Shown: positions 1 to 8,284, counted from the first letter of the stretch. The stretch is 50,089 nt of DNA from Streptomyces sp. NRRL F-6492 (GCF_001280125.1 NZ_LGEG01000245.1:1-50089); one strand, 5' to 3'. The notes: generated from the sequence alone by a model not told the origin. Program-made: numbers and translations.

Positions 1-1017
1 CCGGTGCCCCCGCCGCCCGCGATCGAGCCCGGCACCCCCGAGGCCATGGAGGACGACGCGAACACCCTCCTCACCGCCGTCGAGGAGCTCGCGGAGGAGG
101 AGTTCGAGCCGTACGGGGGCGAGGCACCGCACCTGCTCTACGTGGTCTACCAGCGCGGCTGCTCCGCCGAGTCCGTCGCCCGCAAGGCCGCCGAATACGA
201 GGACTGGACCGTCGACCCGGCCCTGCAGGACCTGCCCGTCCCGGTGCCGGACGGGGCGCCCGGCCCGTACGCCGTCCCGCCCGTGCCGGAGCTCGTCCGG
301 CTCCTGGGCACCCCGGGGCTGAGCGAGGCCGACCGCGCCCGGCTGGAGGGGCCCGCCCGGGACCTGGCCACCGTCCTCGACCGACTCGCCGCGACCGGCC
401 TGGTCTTCCGGAGCGGCGACGCCTTCGGCCTCACCCCGCGCGGCGCGGGCGCCGTGCGCTACCTGCTCGCCGCGCGCGGGGTCGCCGCGCCCGACGCGGC
501 CGGGGCCGCCGCCTGGCCCGCTCCCGTCCTGGTCGCCGCCGCCGGGGGCTGGTCCGCTTCCGTCGCCGCGCGCGTCCTGGCCGACTGGCTCCACGCGCGC
601 GTGGACACCGCCCAGGCCTGGACCCAACTGCTCGACGCCCTCGGCACCGTCCACGCCGGTACCTCCGAAGCGGCCGCCGTCCGGGGGCTCTTCACCGTCC
701 TGGACACCGGCACCGCCCCGCCCGGGACGCTGCGCGCCGCCCTCCGGGACCCGGTGCTCGGCGCGTACGCCCTCCGGGCCCTGGAGGACCGGGGCGAGGA
801 GGCGGACCCGATCCAGGTGCCGGCCTCGGCCCGGGCCCTGCACGTCCTCGACGCGCTGCCCGCCAAGAAGGGGCCCCTGGAGTCCCGCCGCGCCGCCTTC
901 GACACGACGGCCGCCGCCTGGCCCGGCGGCTCCGCCGCCCTGGTCCGCGCGATGGCCGAGGCCGACCGCCACGAGGCGGAACGCGTCCTCGGCCCGCTCG
1001 GCATCACCCTGCCGTGA
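1..1017 (+). CDS. Hypothetical protein, 5'-truncated by the window edge
   Basis: The reading frame is open from the first base and ends at TGA 1015-1017, leaving about 338 visible residues. A GTG at position 4 is in frame but has no visible ribosome site in the window, so the protein probably begins further upstream. The N-terminal third is acidic (EDDANTLLTAVEELAEEEFEP). A middle segment near residues 100-160 (LVRLLGTPGLSEADRARL to GLVFRSGDAFGLTPRGAGAV) has the look of a winged-helix or wing-like fold. The C-terminal half is Ala-rich and helical, without signal peptide or membrane segment. I do not recognise the family and assign no function. Codon use is typical of the chromosome. Confidence 0.75.
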   Translation, partial: PVPPPPAIEPGTPEAMEDDANTLLTAVEELAEEEFEPYGGEAPHLLYVVYQRGCSAESVARKAAEYEDWTVDPALQDLPVPVPDGAPGPYAVPPVPELVRLLGTPGLSEADRARLEGPARDLATVLDRLAATGLVFRSGDAFGLTPRGAGAVRYLLAARGVAAPDAAGAAAWPAPVLVAAAGGWSASVAARVLADWLHARVDTAQAWTQLLDALGTVHAGTSEAAAVRGLFTVLDTGTAPPGTLRAALRDPVLGAYALRALEDRGEEADPIQVPASARALHVLDALPAKKGPLESRRAAFDTTAAAWPGGSAALVRAMAEADRHEAERVLGPLGITLP

Positions 1018-1052
1018 CGCCGGAGGCGGAAGGAAAGGGGACGGGCCCCGCG

Positions 1053-1885
1053 TCACCCCGCCGTGAGGTACATCCCCGAAGCCCCCGCGCCCGCCGTGTT
1101 CCGGCATGCGCGGTGGCCGGACGGGACGGCGTGGATCAGCGCCAGGCAGCGTCCGAGGGCCTGCTGACCGTAGGCGTTGGGGTGCATCGACTCCTGGACG
1201 AGCCCCTGGGTGCTCCGGCTGTCGATCCAGCGCGCCCATTCGCTCGTCGCCGCCGACGGAGGCGGGGAGGCGGTCGCCTGCCGACTCGCCCTCGCGCACA
1301 CCTCGCGCCCCTGGAAGCTGTCCCGCAGGTCCAGGAACTGCGCGCCCTTGGCCACGGCGACCTGCCGCAGACGGTCGGCGAGCCGCGGGACCAGTTGAGT
1401 CCCGCGCCCAGTTCGCGTCGGCGTCCCAGAACGGGCAGCTGCCGGTGCTTGTACGGGACCAGCCGGTCGGCCTGGGGTGCCTCGTCCTTGAAGGCCCGGC
1501 CGCCCCGGGAGGCGCGGAAGACGTTCTCCGCGGTCGCCCCCGAGCAGGCGAGGTTGATCAGGGAGGCGGCGATCGGACCGGCGCTCCGCACCTCGGAGGT
1601 GTCGGAGCGGTGGCAGCCGTCGGCGGTGGCGCTGTACACCCGCGACGGGTCGTAGCCGCCGCCCGTCCATGCCCGGTCGGTGCCGTGACGGCTGCCGTAG
1701 TCGGTCAGGCCTTTACCCTGTCACCGTCCGGTCTCGCCGGAGAGGTAGCTGTCGCCCATGGCGACAACGGCGGTGGGCCCGGTGCCGGGGGAGGCCTGGG
1801 CGGACGGGGCGGCGACGGAGACGAGTCCGGCGGTGGTACACAGGGCCAGGAACGCGCGTAGGGCGCGGTGGGGGTTCGAGGGCAT
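1053..1885 (-). pseudogene. Decayed secreted SGNH/GDSL hydrolase
   Basis: Fragments of a secreted SGNH-family esterase/lipase lie in order on the minus strand. ATG 1885 opens a signal peptide (FLALCTTAGLVSVAAPSAQA) followed by the catalytic-serine block VVAMGDSYLSGETGR. A TGA at 1723-1721 stands where relatives usually have Trp. The same frame continues with RVYSATADGCHRSD and INLACSGATAENVFRAS. After about 1450 a large part of the middle is missing, and the match moves to a second frame (CPFWDADANWARDS). It then moves to a third frame for the C-terminal part (VAKGAQFLDLRDSFQGREVC, HPNAYGQQALGRCLALIH), which contains the catalytic His and ends at 1053. There is therefore one nonsense mutation, one internal deletion and at least two frameshifts. 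Intact relatives are roughly 350-400 residues by my recollection. Confidence 0.8.
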
Positions 1886-1973
1886 GGCGGTGCTTCTGCG
1901 GTACGCGGTGACGTGGGGGACAGCCGCTGGCCGGTGGCGGGCGGAATCTCGCACGGCGTGGCTTGTTACCGCT

Positions 1974-2090
1974 AGGTAGCTGCATATCTCGGTTGTGTCT
2001 CGTCGCCTGTGGCACGGAAGGTGTACGACAGAGCCCTGCGCCCGGAGGCACGTTCACCAGGGTCGGGCCTGTGTGTAGGAGGTAGCTGCA
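1974..2090. repeat. Direct repeat AGGTAGCTGCA at the left island edge
   Basis: The 11-mer AGGTAGCTGCA occurs at 1974-1984 and again at 2080-2090, immediately before the stop codon of the first island gene. The 117-bp stretch they bracket has no gene. A similar inverted string (GCTACCT) lies at 4024-4030. This may mark an integration or recombination boundary of the accessory island, or be chance. Confidence 0.3.
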
Positions 2091-2091
2091 G

Positions 2092-3948
2092 TCAGTCCGA
2101 GACGAGTTCGCGGAGTTTCAGCCGGGTCTGTTCATCAGTCGAGTAGACGACTGTCCCGACCATGCCGCGCGTCAGCAGGACCTTGTAGGTGTTGCGGATG
2201 AGGAGATCGACCTCGTCGTCGGGGGTCGACCGCTTGAAGACAGGGTCCTTCGACTGGGTGCGGTCTGTTATCCAGCCTCCTTCCCTCCAGACCAGATCGG
2301 GACCGAGTATGACGCCGCTCCAGTCGTACTCGAACCCCTGGGCCGTGTAGACGCAACCGACCTGTCCGAAGCCGGCCGGATCGGTGGCCCAGAGCGCAGA
2401 CGGCGGTGCTCCGGCCACGGCGCGGTCGCCGAAGACGTTCCAGGGGCGTGACCAGTCGCCGATCACGACATCGGCAGGAAGAGCCTGACCGGGGGCGGTC
2501 TCCTTCGTCCACTTCCAGCAGTACCCGGCCGATATACGAGCGCTGTAGCCCTCTGCCCGCTTGCTCGCGAGGAACGACTCCATCTCCTCGGGCGTGTCGG
2601 CCACCATGAGCTGCATCTTGTCGTCCGGGTCCCATGCGACAGGCCCCCCTGGTGTCAGGCCGAGAAGACGTAGCACCCAGCGGAGGTAGGCGTCACTTCC
2701 GCCGCATCGGAACTGGCTGTCCAGAGGGACGACCGTGCAGGGGAGCCCCTTGGCCGAAGCAGCAGCGCGGATTTGGTCGACATTGCCCATCTCGCCCGGG
2801 CGTACGATCTGGTGTTCGTCAAGGAGGAAGACCGGAACGCGCGCGGCGTCGATCAGTTCCTCCACCTGCGGTCGGCCGCTGCGTTGGTTCGCGGGGGTGT
2901 AACGATTCGCCGAGGTCTGGCGCATGCGGTGGGCCTCGTCGCAGATGATGACGTCGAGGGCGTTCCGCTCGGCGGTCATGAAGCTGTTGAAGTACTTGAA
3001 GAGGTCCTGCACTTCACGCTTTCGGGCACCGGCGACCTTGCGCATCGTCTTGGTGAACGATTGGGATCCGGTCGCATGGAGAGCGGGTCGGCCCTGTCGG
3101 TACAACTCGCCCAACAGGGAAAGGGCGATAACGCTCTTGCCCGTTCCGGGACCGCCGGTGACGACGACGACGCTCTTGAGGTCCGCCTGGGCAGCGTGGC
3201 GAACCGCGCGCATCACGGTCTCGTAGGCGACGCGTTGCTCATCCAGGAGGACGAATTGCTCACGCTCGCGTACCTCTTGAGCAGCGACGGCCATGAGCTG
3301 CTTGGAGGGGCCGATCTTTCCTGCCAGCAGCTCGTCTGCGGCGGGAGCCCCATTTATGGGTGCGAGCCGTGACTGCAGGAAGCCGATGAACTCACCGCGG
3401 CGCTGCTCGCTGAACAGCCGTCCTCTCTCGGATTCACCCACCTCGGCGAGTCCCGAGATGCCGAACTCCGTGGCGTTGTGGAGGTATGCGGCTCCCGCTA
3501 TGCGCTCAGGGTGCTCCGTCAGCGCTCCGTTGAACGAAGCGAGGTAGTCGCAGTAACCGCGGACCTGCTCGATGGGATTGAGGACGGGGCGTGCATAGGC
3601 GTCGACGCGGCACAGGAGAGGCTCGCCGTCCTCCGGTGCGACCTGACTCCATTGCTTGAGCTCGATGACGACGTAGGACGGCTCGCCGGTTTTCGGGTGG
3701 ACGCCGGCCAGGACCGCGTCGGCTCGTTTGCTGGTCAGTGGCAGGCCGTACTCGAGGAGCACGGTCACGTCGTGCAGTCCTGCTTCGAGCAGCACACTCG
3801 TCAAGGCGGGCAGGCTGCGCTCCCATGACCGCACCTCGGCCGCACTGGGCTTGTGCCCGTGGTCGTGTACGAACTGTTCCGCCAGCCGGGCGGACAGCAT
3901 TCCGTTCAGTCCCTGAACTGCGGCATTGGAGGCGGTGTCACGAAGCAA
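2092..3948 (-). CDS. Nuclease-helicase protein, Schlafen group 3-like helicase (DUF2075 family)
   Basis: Predicted ATP-dependent helicase/nuclease of 618 residues. An N-terminal PD-(D/E)xK-like segment shows Asp in KRADAVLAGVHP (about residue 77) and the ExK pair in VVIELKQW (about 96-98). The helicase core has Walker A GGPGTGKS (about 265-272), a DEAH box in IICDEAHRMR (about 336-340), LLDEHQIVRPGE, and the late motifs VYTAQGFEYDW and LLTRG. I chose TTG 3948 as start because GGGAG sits six bases upstream and the paralogue at 5856 begins with the same MLL-type motif. An upstream in-frame GTG at 4014 would put a 13-bp hairpin inside the coding region. The family is PF09848 from memory. A role in nucleic-acid defence is inferred from the architecture and from a broken NERD-domain gene nearby. 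Codon bias is weaker than in neighbouring genes, which suggests transfer. Confidence 0.85.
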   Translation of the reverse strand: MLRDTASNAAVQGLNGMLSARLAEQFVHDHGHKPSAAEVRSWERSLPALTSVLLEAGLHDVTVLLEYGLPLTSKRADAVLAGVHPKTGEPSYVVIELKQWSQVAPEDGEPLLCRVDAYARPVLNPIEQVRGYCDYLASFNGALTEHPERIAGAAYLHNATEFGISGLAEVGESERGRLFSEQRRGEFIGFLQSRLAPINGAPAADELLAGKIGPSKQLMAVAAQEVREREQFVLLDEQRVAYETVMRAVRHAAQADLKSVVVVTGGPGTGKSVIALSLLGELYRQGRPALHATGSQSFTKTMRKVAGARKREVQDLFKYFNSFMTAERNALDVIICDEAHRMRQTSANRYTPANQRSGRPQVEELIDAARVPVFLLDEHQIVRPGEMGNVDQIRAAASAKGLPCTVVPLDSQFRCGGSDAYLRWVLRLLGLTPGGPVAWDPDDKMQLMVADTPEEMESFLASKRAEGYSARISAGYCWKWTKETAPGQALPADVVIGDWSRPWNVFGDRAVAGAPPSALWATDPAGFGQVGCVYTAQGFEYDWSGVILGPDLVWREGGWITDRTQSKDPVFKRSTPDDEVDLLIRNTYKVLLTRGMVGTVVYSTDEQTRLKLRELVSD

Positions 3949-3985
3949 GGAGTGCTCCCGGGTGCGGAGATCTGAAGCGGGATGT

Positions 3986-4016
3986 GGGTGGGCGTGCGGG
4001 CTTCGCACGCCCACCC
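3986..4016 (-). terminator. Perfect 13-bp hairpin ahead of the helicase gene
   Basis: GGGTGGGCGTGCG at 3986-3998 pairs perfectly with 4004-4016 across a 5-base loop. It lies between the stop of the small membrane ORF (4027) and the TTG start of the nuclease-helicase gene (3948). There is no T-tract, which is usual in Streptomyces. It could be a terminator for the upstream ORF or a leader structure in the helicase mRNA. Confidence 0.65.
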
Positions 4017-4026
4017 CTGCAGATGG

Positions 4027-4368
4027 CTACCTGCGGCGCAGCGAGAAGGAGAAAAGGGCCTGCAGCACGGCGACGAGCTGCTTGAGAATTTGCGGACGAT
4101 CCGCGGACTCCGTGTCCGCCAAGGCCGCCTTGGCGACGCTCCGGAACGTGGCGCAGCCGACTGCGAAGCAAGCGATGACGGCGACAGCGATGCTCACCGG
4201 GACGACGGCATCGGAGAGAGAGGAAAGCACGAACACGCCCTTGGGTTTGGGGCGCCCGAATTCCTGCACGAGAGAAACGTTTCGCCTGAATTCGGACACA
4301 GGAGTGGCAGCTGTGGGATGAAGCAGGCGACCCTCAGGCGAGGGAAATGGTGTGCGGAGTTCCGTCAT
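4027..4368 (-). CDS. Small single-pass membrane protein, hypothetical
   Basis: Open frame of 113 residues from ATG 4368; a GTG at 4383 would add five. One clear transmembrane segment (VVPVSIAVAVIACFAVGC, about residues 55-72) is followed by a basic and helical tail ending FSFSLRRR. The ribosome site is weak for both possible starts. The frame lies on the same strand as, and just upstream of, the nuclease-helicase gene, with a hairpin between them. I do not recognise the family. It could be a membrane partner of the helicase, a separate gene, or a non-coding frame. The single hydrophobic segment and the placement favour a real gene, but only moderately. Confidence 0.45.
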   Translation of the reverse strand: MTELRTPFPSPEGRLLHPTAATPVSEFRRNVSLVQEFGRPKPKGVFVLSSLSDAVVPVSIAVAVIACFAVGCATFRSVAKAALADTESADRPQILKQLVAVLQALFSFSLRRR

Positions 4369-4659
4369 CGTGAACGGTGGCACGGAATGAGGGGGCGGAC
4401 GCAGAAGGCCCCGGTATGTTTACAGCTGCTGACTCTTGATGCGCAGGCATGCGCTCTCTCCCTACGGTGGGGGCATGGTCCGACTTCGACAGCCCGGCGG
4501 ATTCCGTAAACGGCGCGAAGATCGTATCACACTGCGTAGCATCCATGGCCATTGATTTGCCGAGCGTGGTCCGTTCGCGGTACAGGTGCGCCAGGGTAGG
4601 GTCGGTGACCTGGAGACTTGCGCCGGACGGCGTAGCGGAATCACCACGGAGGTCGAACC

Positions 4660-5583
4660 GTGTCGGCAGCTGGTGCGCCGGCGGCGCCCAAGCCCGGGCC
4701 GCCGCGCAAGGAGCGTTGGTTCCAGCCTCGCCGGTCCACCCAACTCCTGGGAACAGGAGGGCCTCGACCGCATCCGACAGTTGATGCCGGCCGCTGAGCC
4801 CTATCGTGCCTGGGCCACCTTCTCCTTCACTGCCGCCTCCGGTCGCACCAACGAGTGCGACCTCTTCATCGCAGTCCCCGGAGGGCTCTATCTCCTCGAG
4901 CTCAAGGGGCACCCCGGGCGGGTCGTCAATCACGGAGACACCTGGCAATTCCACGCCGACCGAGTCCGCACCCTGAAGAATCCGCTGCACCTGACCGACC
5001 TCAAGTGTAAAGAACTCAAGGGATAGTTGGAGAGAGCTGCCCGGTCAATGGGCGTCGACCCGCGTCGCGTCCCCTTCATCAAGCCTGCGGTCTTCCTCCA
5101 CGACTCGGGTCTCGTAAGCGGGCTCGACGAGTTCCAGCAGATCAACGTCTTCGGGCGCAACGACGGAGCGAGTGGCCTGGGCAGAGTCTGGGACGATCTG
5201 CTCGGGAAGCCCCCGGAGCGGGAGAGCCGGCGCATCACCCCACAGTCCGCCCAGCTGCTTGAGCAGTTGATGCAGAACGGGCCAATGCCACCCTGGCCGC
5301 CTCGCTCGGTGCGGTGGCTGCCCCCGGTCAGCGCGTCAACGATTGCTGGGTCCGGCTCAGGGAAGACATCGATCCGCGGATCTGGAAGCAGGCTCTTTCG
5401 GACGCGTCAGAGCAGCTGTGCCTTCCGGAAGTGGACACTCGAGCGGTGAAGGGGCTCAAGTTCGGAGAGGCACTACCGGCCCGACTTGCCGAATCGACCC
5501 TTGCGATCCGCTTTTCCGACCTGTTGGGTGCGCAGACCGTATTGGGCGAACCGACGAGATTCGTGGCAGGTCTCGACACCTGA
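4660..5583 (+). pseudogene. Broken NERD-domain protein, PglW-like kinase/helicase remnant
   Basis: GTG 4660 has a strong GGAGG seven bases upstream and starts a frame reading KERWFQPRRSTQLL. One extra G in the GGG at 4749-4751 shifts the frame. Downstream the NERD nuclease-like domain continues in another frame (DRIRQLMPAAEPYRAWATF, NECDLFIAVPGGLYLLELKG, with the D...ExK motif). TAG at 5024-5026 then interrupts it where CAG would read through, and the frame resumes (VPFIKPAVFLHDSGL, INVFGRNDGASGLGRVWDDLL). Near 5283 the homology jumps, with a frame change, to what looks like a C-terminal piece (ANATLAASLGAVAAPGQRV, WKQALSDASEQLCLP) ending at 5583. The middle, where a kinase or helicase would be, is deleted. 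The N-terminal part resembles NERD-kinase proteins such as PglW of BREX-type systems; the origin of the C-terminal piece is uncertain. Confidence 0.75.
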
Positions 5584-5591
5584 CATTCTCT

Positions 5592-5628
5592 GTCGGTCGG
5601 AAGGGTGCTGGGCACCCTTCCGACCGAC
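5592..5628 (+). terminator. 17-bp perfect hairpin
   Basis: Bases 5592-5608 (GTCGGTCGGAAGGGTGC) pair perfectly with 5612-5628 across TGG. It sits nine bases after the stop codon of the NERD remnant and is its likely transcription terminator. Its survival suggests the decay of that gene is recent. Confidence 0.85.
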
Positions 5629-5812
5629 ACCGGGCTCAATGCGCTTCTCGCCAGGAACTGCGCGTTCTGCGCCCCCGTCGCCCCGTACCGGCCTGCGCAG
5701 GCCCCAGCTTCACCTGGTGGGGATGGTGCTCCTCGCCGTTGTTAGGCCGATGCGATGAGCCCTTATGATCTCTGAAGTCATCGCGGCCCGACGGGCTTCC
5801 CTCAAGGACAGG

Positions 5813-5848
5813 CCCCCACCCGCACGAGCTTTCTCGTGCCCTGGGGGA
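5813..5848 (+). promoter_or_regulatory. Leader hairpin covering the ribosome site of the second nuclease-helicase gene
   Basis: GCACGAG (5822-5828) pairs with CTCGTGC (5833-5839) across CTTT, and the stem can be extended by CCCCCA (5813-5818) with TGGGGG (5842-5847). The right arm contains the GGGGGA that is the only good ribosome site for ATG 5856, seven bases downstream. If it folds, initiation would be blocked, so translation could be gated. Confidence 0.5.
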
Positions 5849-5855
5849 CCTCTTC

Positions 5856-7922
5856 ATGCTCCTGCTGCAGCTCTCCGCGCGGCGTCTGTTGAAACTCCAT
5901 GACAGGAACCGTTTGTTGTCGCACATGGCTGCGCGTTGGGTTCGATTCAAGGGAAATCCGGCCTCCGATTCGGAGCAGGAGGCTTGGAGGGAAAGTCTCG
6001 TCAGGCTCGCCGAAGAGCTAGTAGACGCCGGCCACGGCGAGCTGCACATGTTCGTGGAGTGCCAACCGGAGGGCGTGGAGGGCGCAGCGGACGTCATCCT
6101 CGTGGGAGTTCACCCCGAGACGGGGCAGGACTCCCTGCTCGTCATCGAGCTCAAGCGATGGGGCTCGGTGGAGGCAACGGAGAATCCGGGCAAGGTGGCC
6201 GTCCCGGGCTTCAGGAGACCGAAGAAGCACCCCAGTGCCCAGGTGGGCAAGATCGTTGACTTCTTCGCATCTGATGATTCGATGAACGGGTTGAGTGTCT
6301 CCTACGCAGGTCTCACTTACCTGCACAATGCGACCGAAGATTCCGTCTTGCCTCTGCTGGCAGCCGGAACATCGAAGGGTGCCCATTCCTTCTACTTCAC
6401 CGACGATACTCGTCTGGATCTCTTGGAGGAGGTACGGGACAGATTTCAGCAGGAGAGCGGTGCGCCTGCGGCAGGGCGTCTGCTGAAGCGACTCGGACTC
6501 CAAAACGCTCCCCTCTTGGAAGCGATGGCGCTGTCCGAAGGAGCCGATACGGCCTTCACTCTGAGGGGTGAGCAGCGCAGTGTGTGGCGCGACGTGAAGC
6601 GGGCGGTGGATAGGGGGCGATCCCCGAGCGGGGGAGGCTCGGAGCGTTCTGTGTTCCTGGTCCGTGGAGGAGCGGGTACGGGGAAGAGCGCCATCGGGCT
6701 CCAGCTTCTGAGGCATTTCACCGCAGTCGGTCTGACGGCGCGCTATGCCACGGGATCAATCGCGTTTCATGCTGCTTTGGAGAAGCTTTTCCAGAGGGAT
6801 GGGATTCTCTCCACTGGGCAGTTGGCTCACTTTCTCAGCTTCGTCGAGCGACCTGTACCCGTACTTGACCTACTGATCTGTGATGAGGCTCACCGGATGC
6901 GCGAGGTGTCGAAGCTTCAGTACTGGCCGCCGGAAAGACACGGCAAGCAACCTCAAGTGGACGAGTTGATCCAAGCGGCTCGTGTCACTGTCTTTCTGTT
7001 GGACGAGAACCAGTCCCTCCGGCGTGGCGAAGTGGGCTCCAGTCAGCTCGTGGTCGAGGCGGCGCAGCGCCACGGTGCCACTCCAGAGATCTACGACTTG
7101 CATACGGAGTTCCGCTGCGGTGGCAGCGAAGGGTATCGCCAGTGGGTACTGGACCTTCTTGGCATCTCTGGTGAAGTGCCGCACGTCTGGGAGTGGGACG
7201 GGCTCATGCACGTGGAGGTGGCCGATGCTGTGGAGGACCTCGAGAGAGTCGTTCGAGAGGAGCAGCGTGACGGGGCCACGGCCCGTATGGTCGCGGGATT
7301 CTGCTGGCCGTGGAACGAGCCCGATGAGAAAACTCGTGAGCTGCCGCTCGATGTGAAGTTGGGTGAATGGCGGCGACCTTGGAACGCGAAGGGGACGCTA
7401 AGTCGCCATGCAAATGGTGAACCGCCTGCCGCGCTGTGGGGAGTGGATTCCGAGGGAGTCGGTCAGGTCGGCTGCGTCTACACCGCTCAGGGCCTCGAGT
7501 GGGATTGGTGCGGGGTAATTCTCGGCGACGACATGGTTCGACGCGGCGATGTGTGGCACTTCAAGAAGGGGAAAGTCTCGGGCAAGGACGAGGAGACCGG
7601 GCTGAGGAAGCTGCTGAAACCAGGCTCTGTGGATCCCGGACTGCCTTCGGATCCGGACGAGTTCGCCCGACGGATCCGGAACGCCTATCACGTGTTGTTG
7701 ACGCGTGCCAGCTCTGCGACCGTCATCTATTCGGTCGATCCGGAAACCCAGCGGTATCTGAAGAAGATGGTTGCGCCTGTCGATGAGGAGGGGCTAAGGC
7801 CTACCTCGGCGGCTCTGCCTGCAGAACAACGATTCGTGCGCAAGCTGCGGGCGCACGCTGCCGAGCAGAATCAGCAGCGGGGTGCTTCGGGAAGCCGGCA
7901 ACTCGGCCTGTTTGATTCCTGA
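5856..7922 (+). CDS. Nuclease-helicase protein, Schlafen group 3-like helicase (DUF2075 family), second copy
   Basis: 688-residue paralogue of the protein encoded at 2092-3948. The N-terminal nuclease-like segment has Asp79 (GAADVILVGVHPETG) and E98-x-K100 (LLVIELKRWG). The helicase core has Walker A GGAGTGKS (271-278), DEAH box ICDEAHRMR (about 342-349), LLDENQSLRRGE, VYTAQGLEWDW and HVLLTRAS. It differs from its paralogue by a longer insert after the ExK motif and a C-terminal extension ending SRQLGLFDS. ATG 5856 has GGGGGA seven bases upstream. The two copies are clearly diverged, not a recent duplication, so they may do different jobs or recognise different targets. A role in DNA or RNA processing during defence is inference. 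Codon use is less GC-biased than in flanking housekeeping genes. Confidence 0.88.
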   Translation: MLLLQLSARRLLKLHDRNRLLSHMAARWVRFKGNPASDSEQEAWRESLVRLAEELVDAGHGELHMFVECQPEGVEGAADVILVGVHPETGQDSLLVIELKRWGSVEATENPGKVAVPGFRRPKKHPSAQVGKIVDFFASDDSMNGLSVSYAGLTYLHNATEDSVLPLLAAGTSKGAHSFYFTDDTRLDLLEEVRDRFQQESGAPAAGRLLKRLGLQNAPLLEAMALSEGADTAFTLRGEQRSVWRDVKRAVDRGRSPSGGGSERSVFLVRGGAGTGKSAIGLQLLRHFTAVGLTARYATGSIAFHAALEKLFQRDGILSTGQLAHFLSFVERPVPVLDLLICDEAHRMREVSKLQYWPPERHGKQPQVDELIQAARVTVFLLDENQSLRRGEVGSSQLVVEAAQRHGATPEIYDLHTEFRCGGSEGYRQWVLDLLGISGEVPHVWEWDGLMHVEVADAVEDLERVVREEQRDGATARMVAGFCWPWNEPDEKTRELPLDVKLGEWRRPWNAKGTLSRHANGEPPAALWGVDSEGVGQVGCVYTAQGLEWDWCGVILGDDMVRRGDVWHFKKGKVSGKDEETGLRKLLKPGSVDPGLPSDPDEFARRIRNAYHVLLTRASSATVIYSVDPETQRYLKKMVAPVDEEGLRPTSAALPAEQRFVRKLRAHAAEQNQQRGASGSRQLGLFDS

Positions 7923-7940
7923 AGCAAAAGTGGGAGTTGG

Positions 7941-7967
7941 GGCGGCGGGTCTCTCCGACCCGCCGCC
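7941..7967. terminator. 11-bp hairpin between convergent genes
   Basis: GGCGGCGGGTC (7941-7951) pairs perfectly with 7957-7967 across TCTCC. It lies between the end of the nuclease-helicase gene and the end of the small minus-strand ORF, so it can serve both. Confidence 0.75.
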
Positions 7968-7972
7968 GTCCA

Positions 7973-8107
7973 CTACCGGATTCCGGTGATGGACGCCACC
8001 ACACGCCCTGCCCAGAGCAGCAGTTCCGTTGCCAGGCCGCCGGCAATGCCGAGGGCGAGGCCATGCAACCACGGGCGCCGAGAGGGCTTGTACTTGGCGT
8101 GTTCCAT
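7973..8107 (-). CDS. Small membrane protein (44 aa), hypothetical
   Basis: Short frame starting MEHAKYKPSRRPWLHG, then one hydrophobic segment (LALGIAGGLATELLLWAG) and ending VVASITGIR. I start it at ATG 8107 because AAGGAG lies nine bases upstream; another ATG at 8116 abuts that ribosome site directly and is unlikely to be used. The basic N-terminus followed by a single membrane span resembles short Streptomyces proteins of unknown function. It is convergent with the second nuclease-helicase gene and could belong to the accessory island. No function can be given. Confidence 0.6.
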   Translation of the reverse strand: MEHAKYKPSRRPWLHGLALGIAGGLATELLLWAGRVVASITGIR

Positions 8108-8284
8108 GCCAGGCATCTCCTTGAGGAGTCGGATCATTGGCAGGGAAGTCCCCAACCGGGGCACCGGCCGATCCGAGAAACCACGACGCGTACGCCCCTC
8201 CGAGGAAGGGGTGGCAAGCGCCACCACGTTACCTCGCCACCATCGCTCTGTGCACGCGCATAGGAAGGCGGCGAGAGACGCGAA

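Noticed and set aside
1014..1861. Plus-strand frames of 213 and 251 codons opposite the SGNH remnant
   Set aside because: They have no domain, whereas the minus strand shows consecutive SGNH-family blocks including both catalytic residues.
4449..4784. Frames between the membrane ORF and the NERD remnant
   Set aside because: They lack ribosome sites and family resemblance and overlap the GTG-initiated NERD frame, which has a strong ribosome site.
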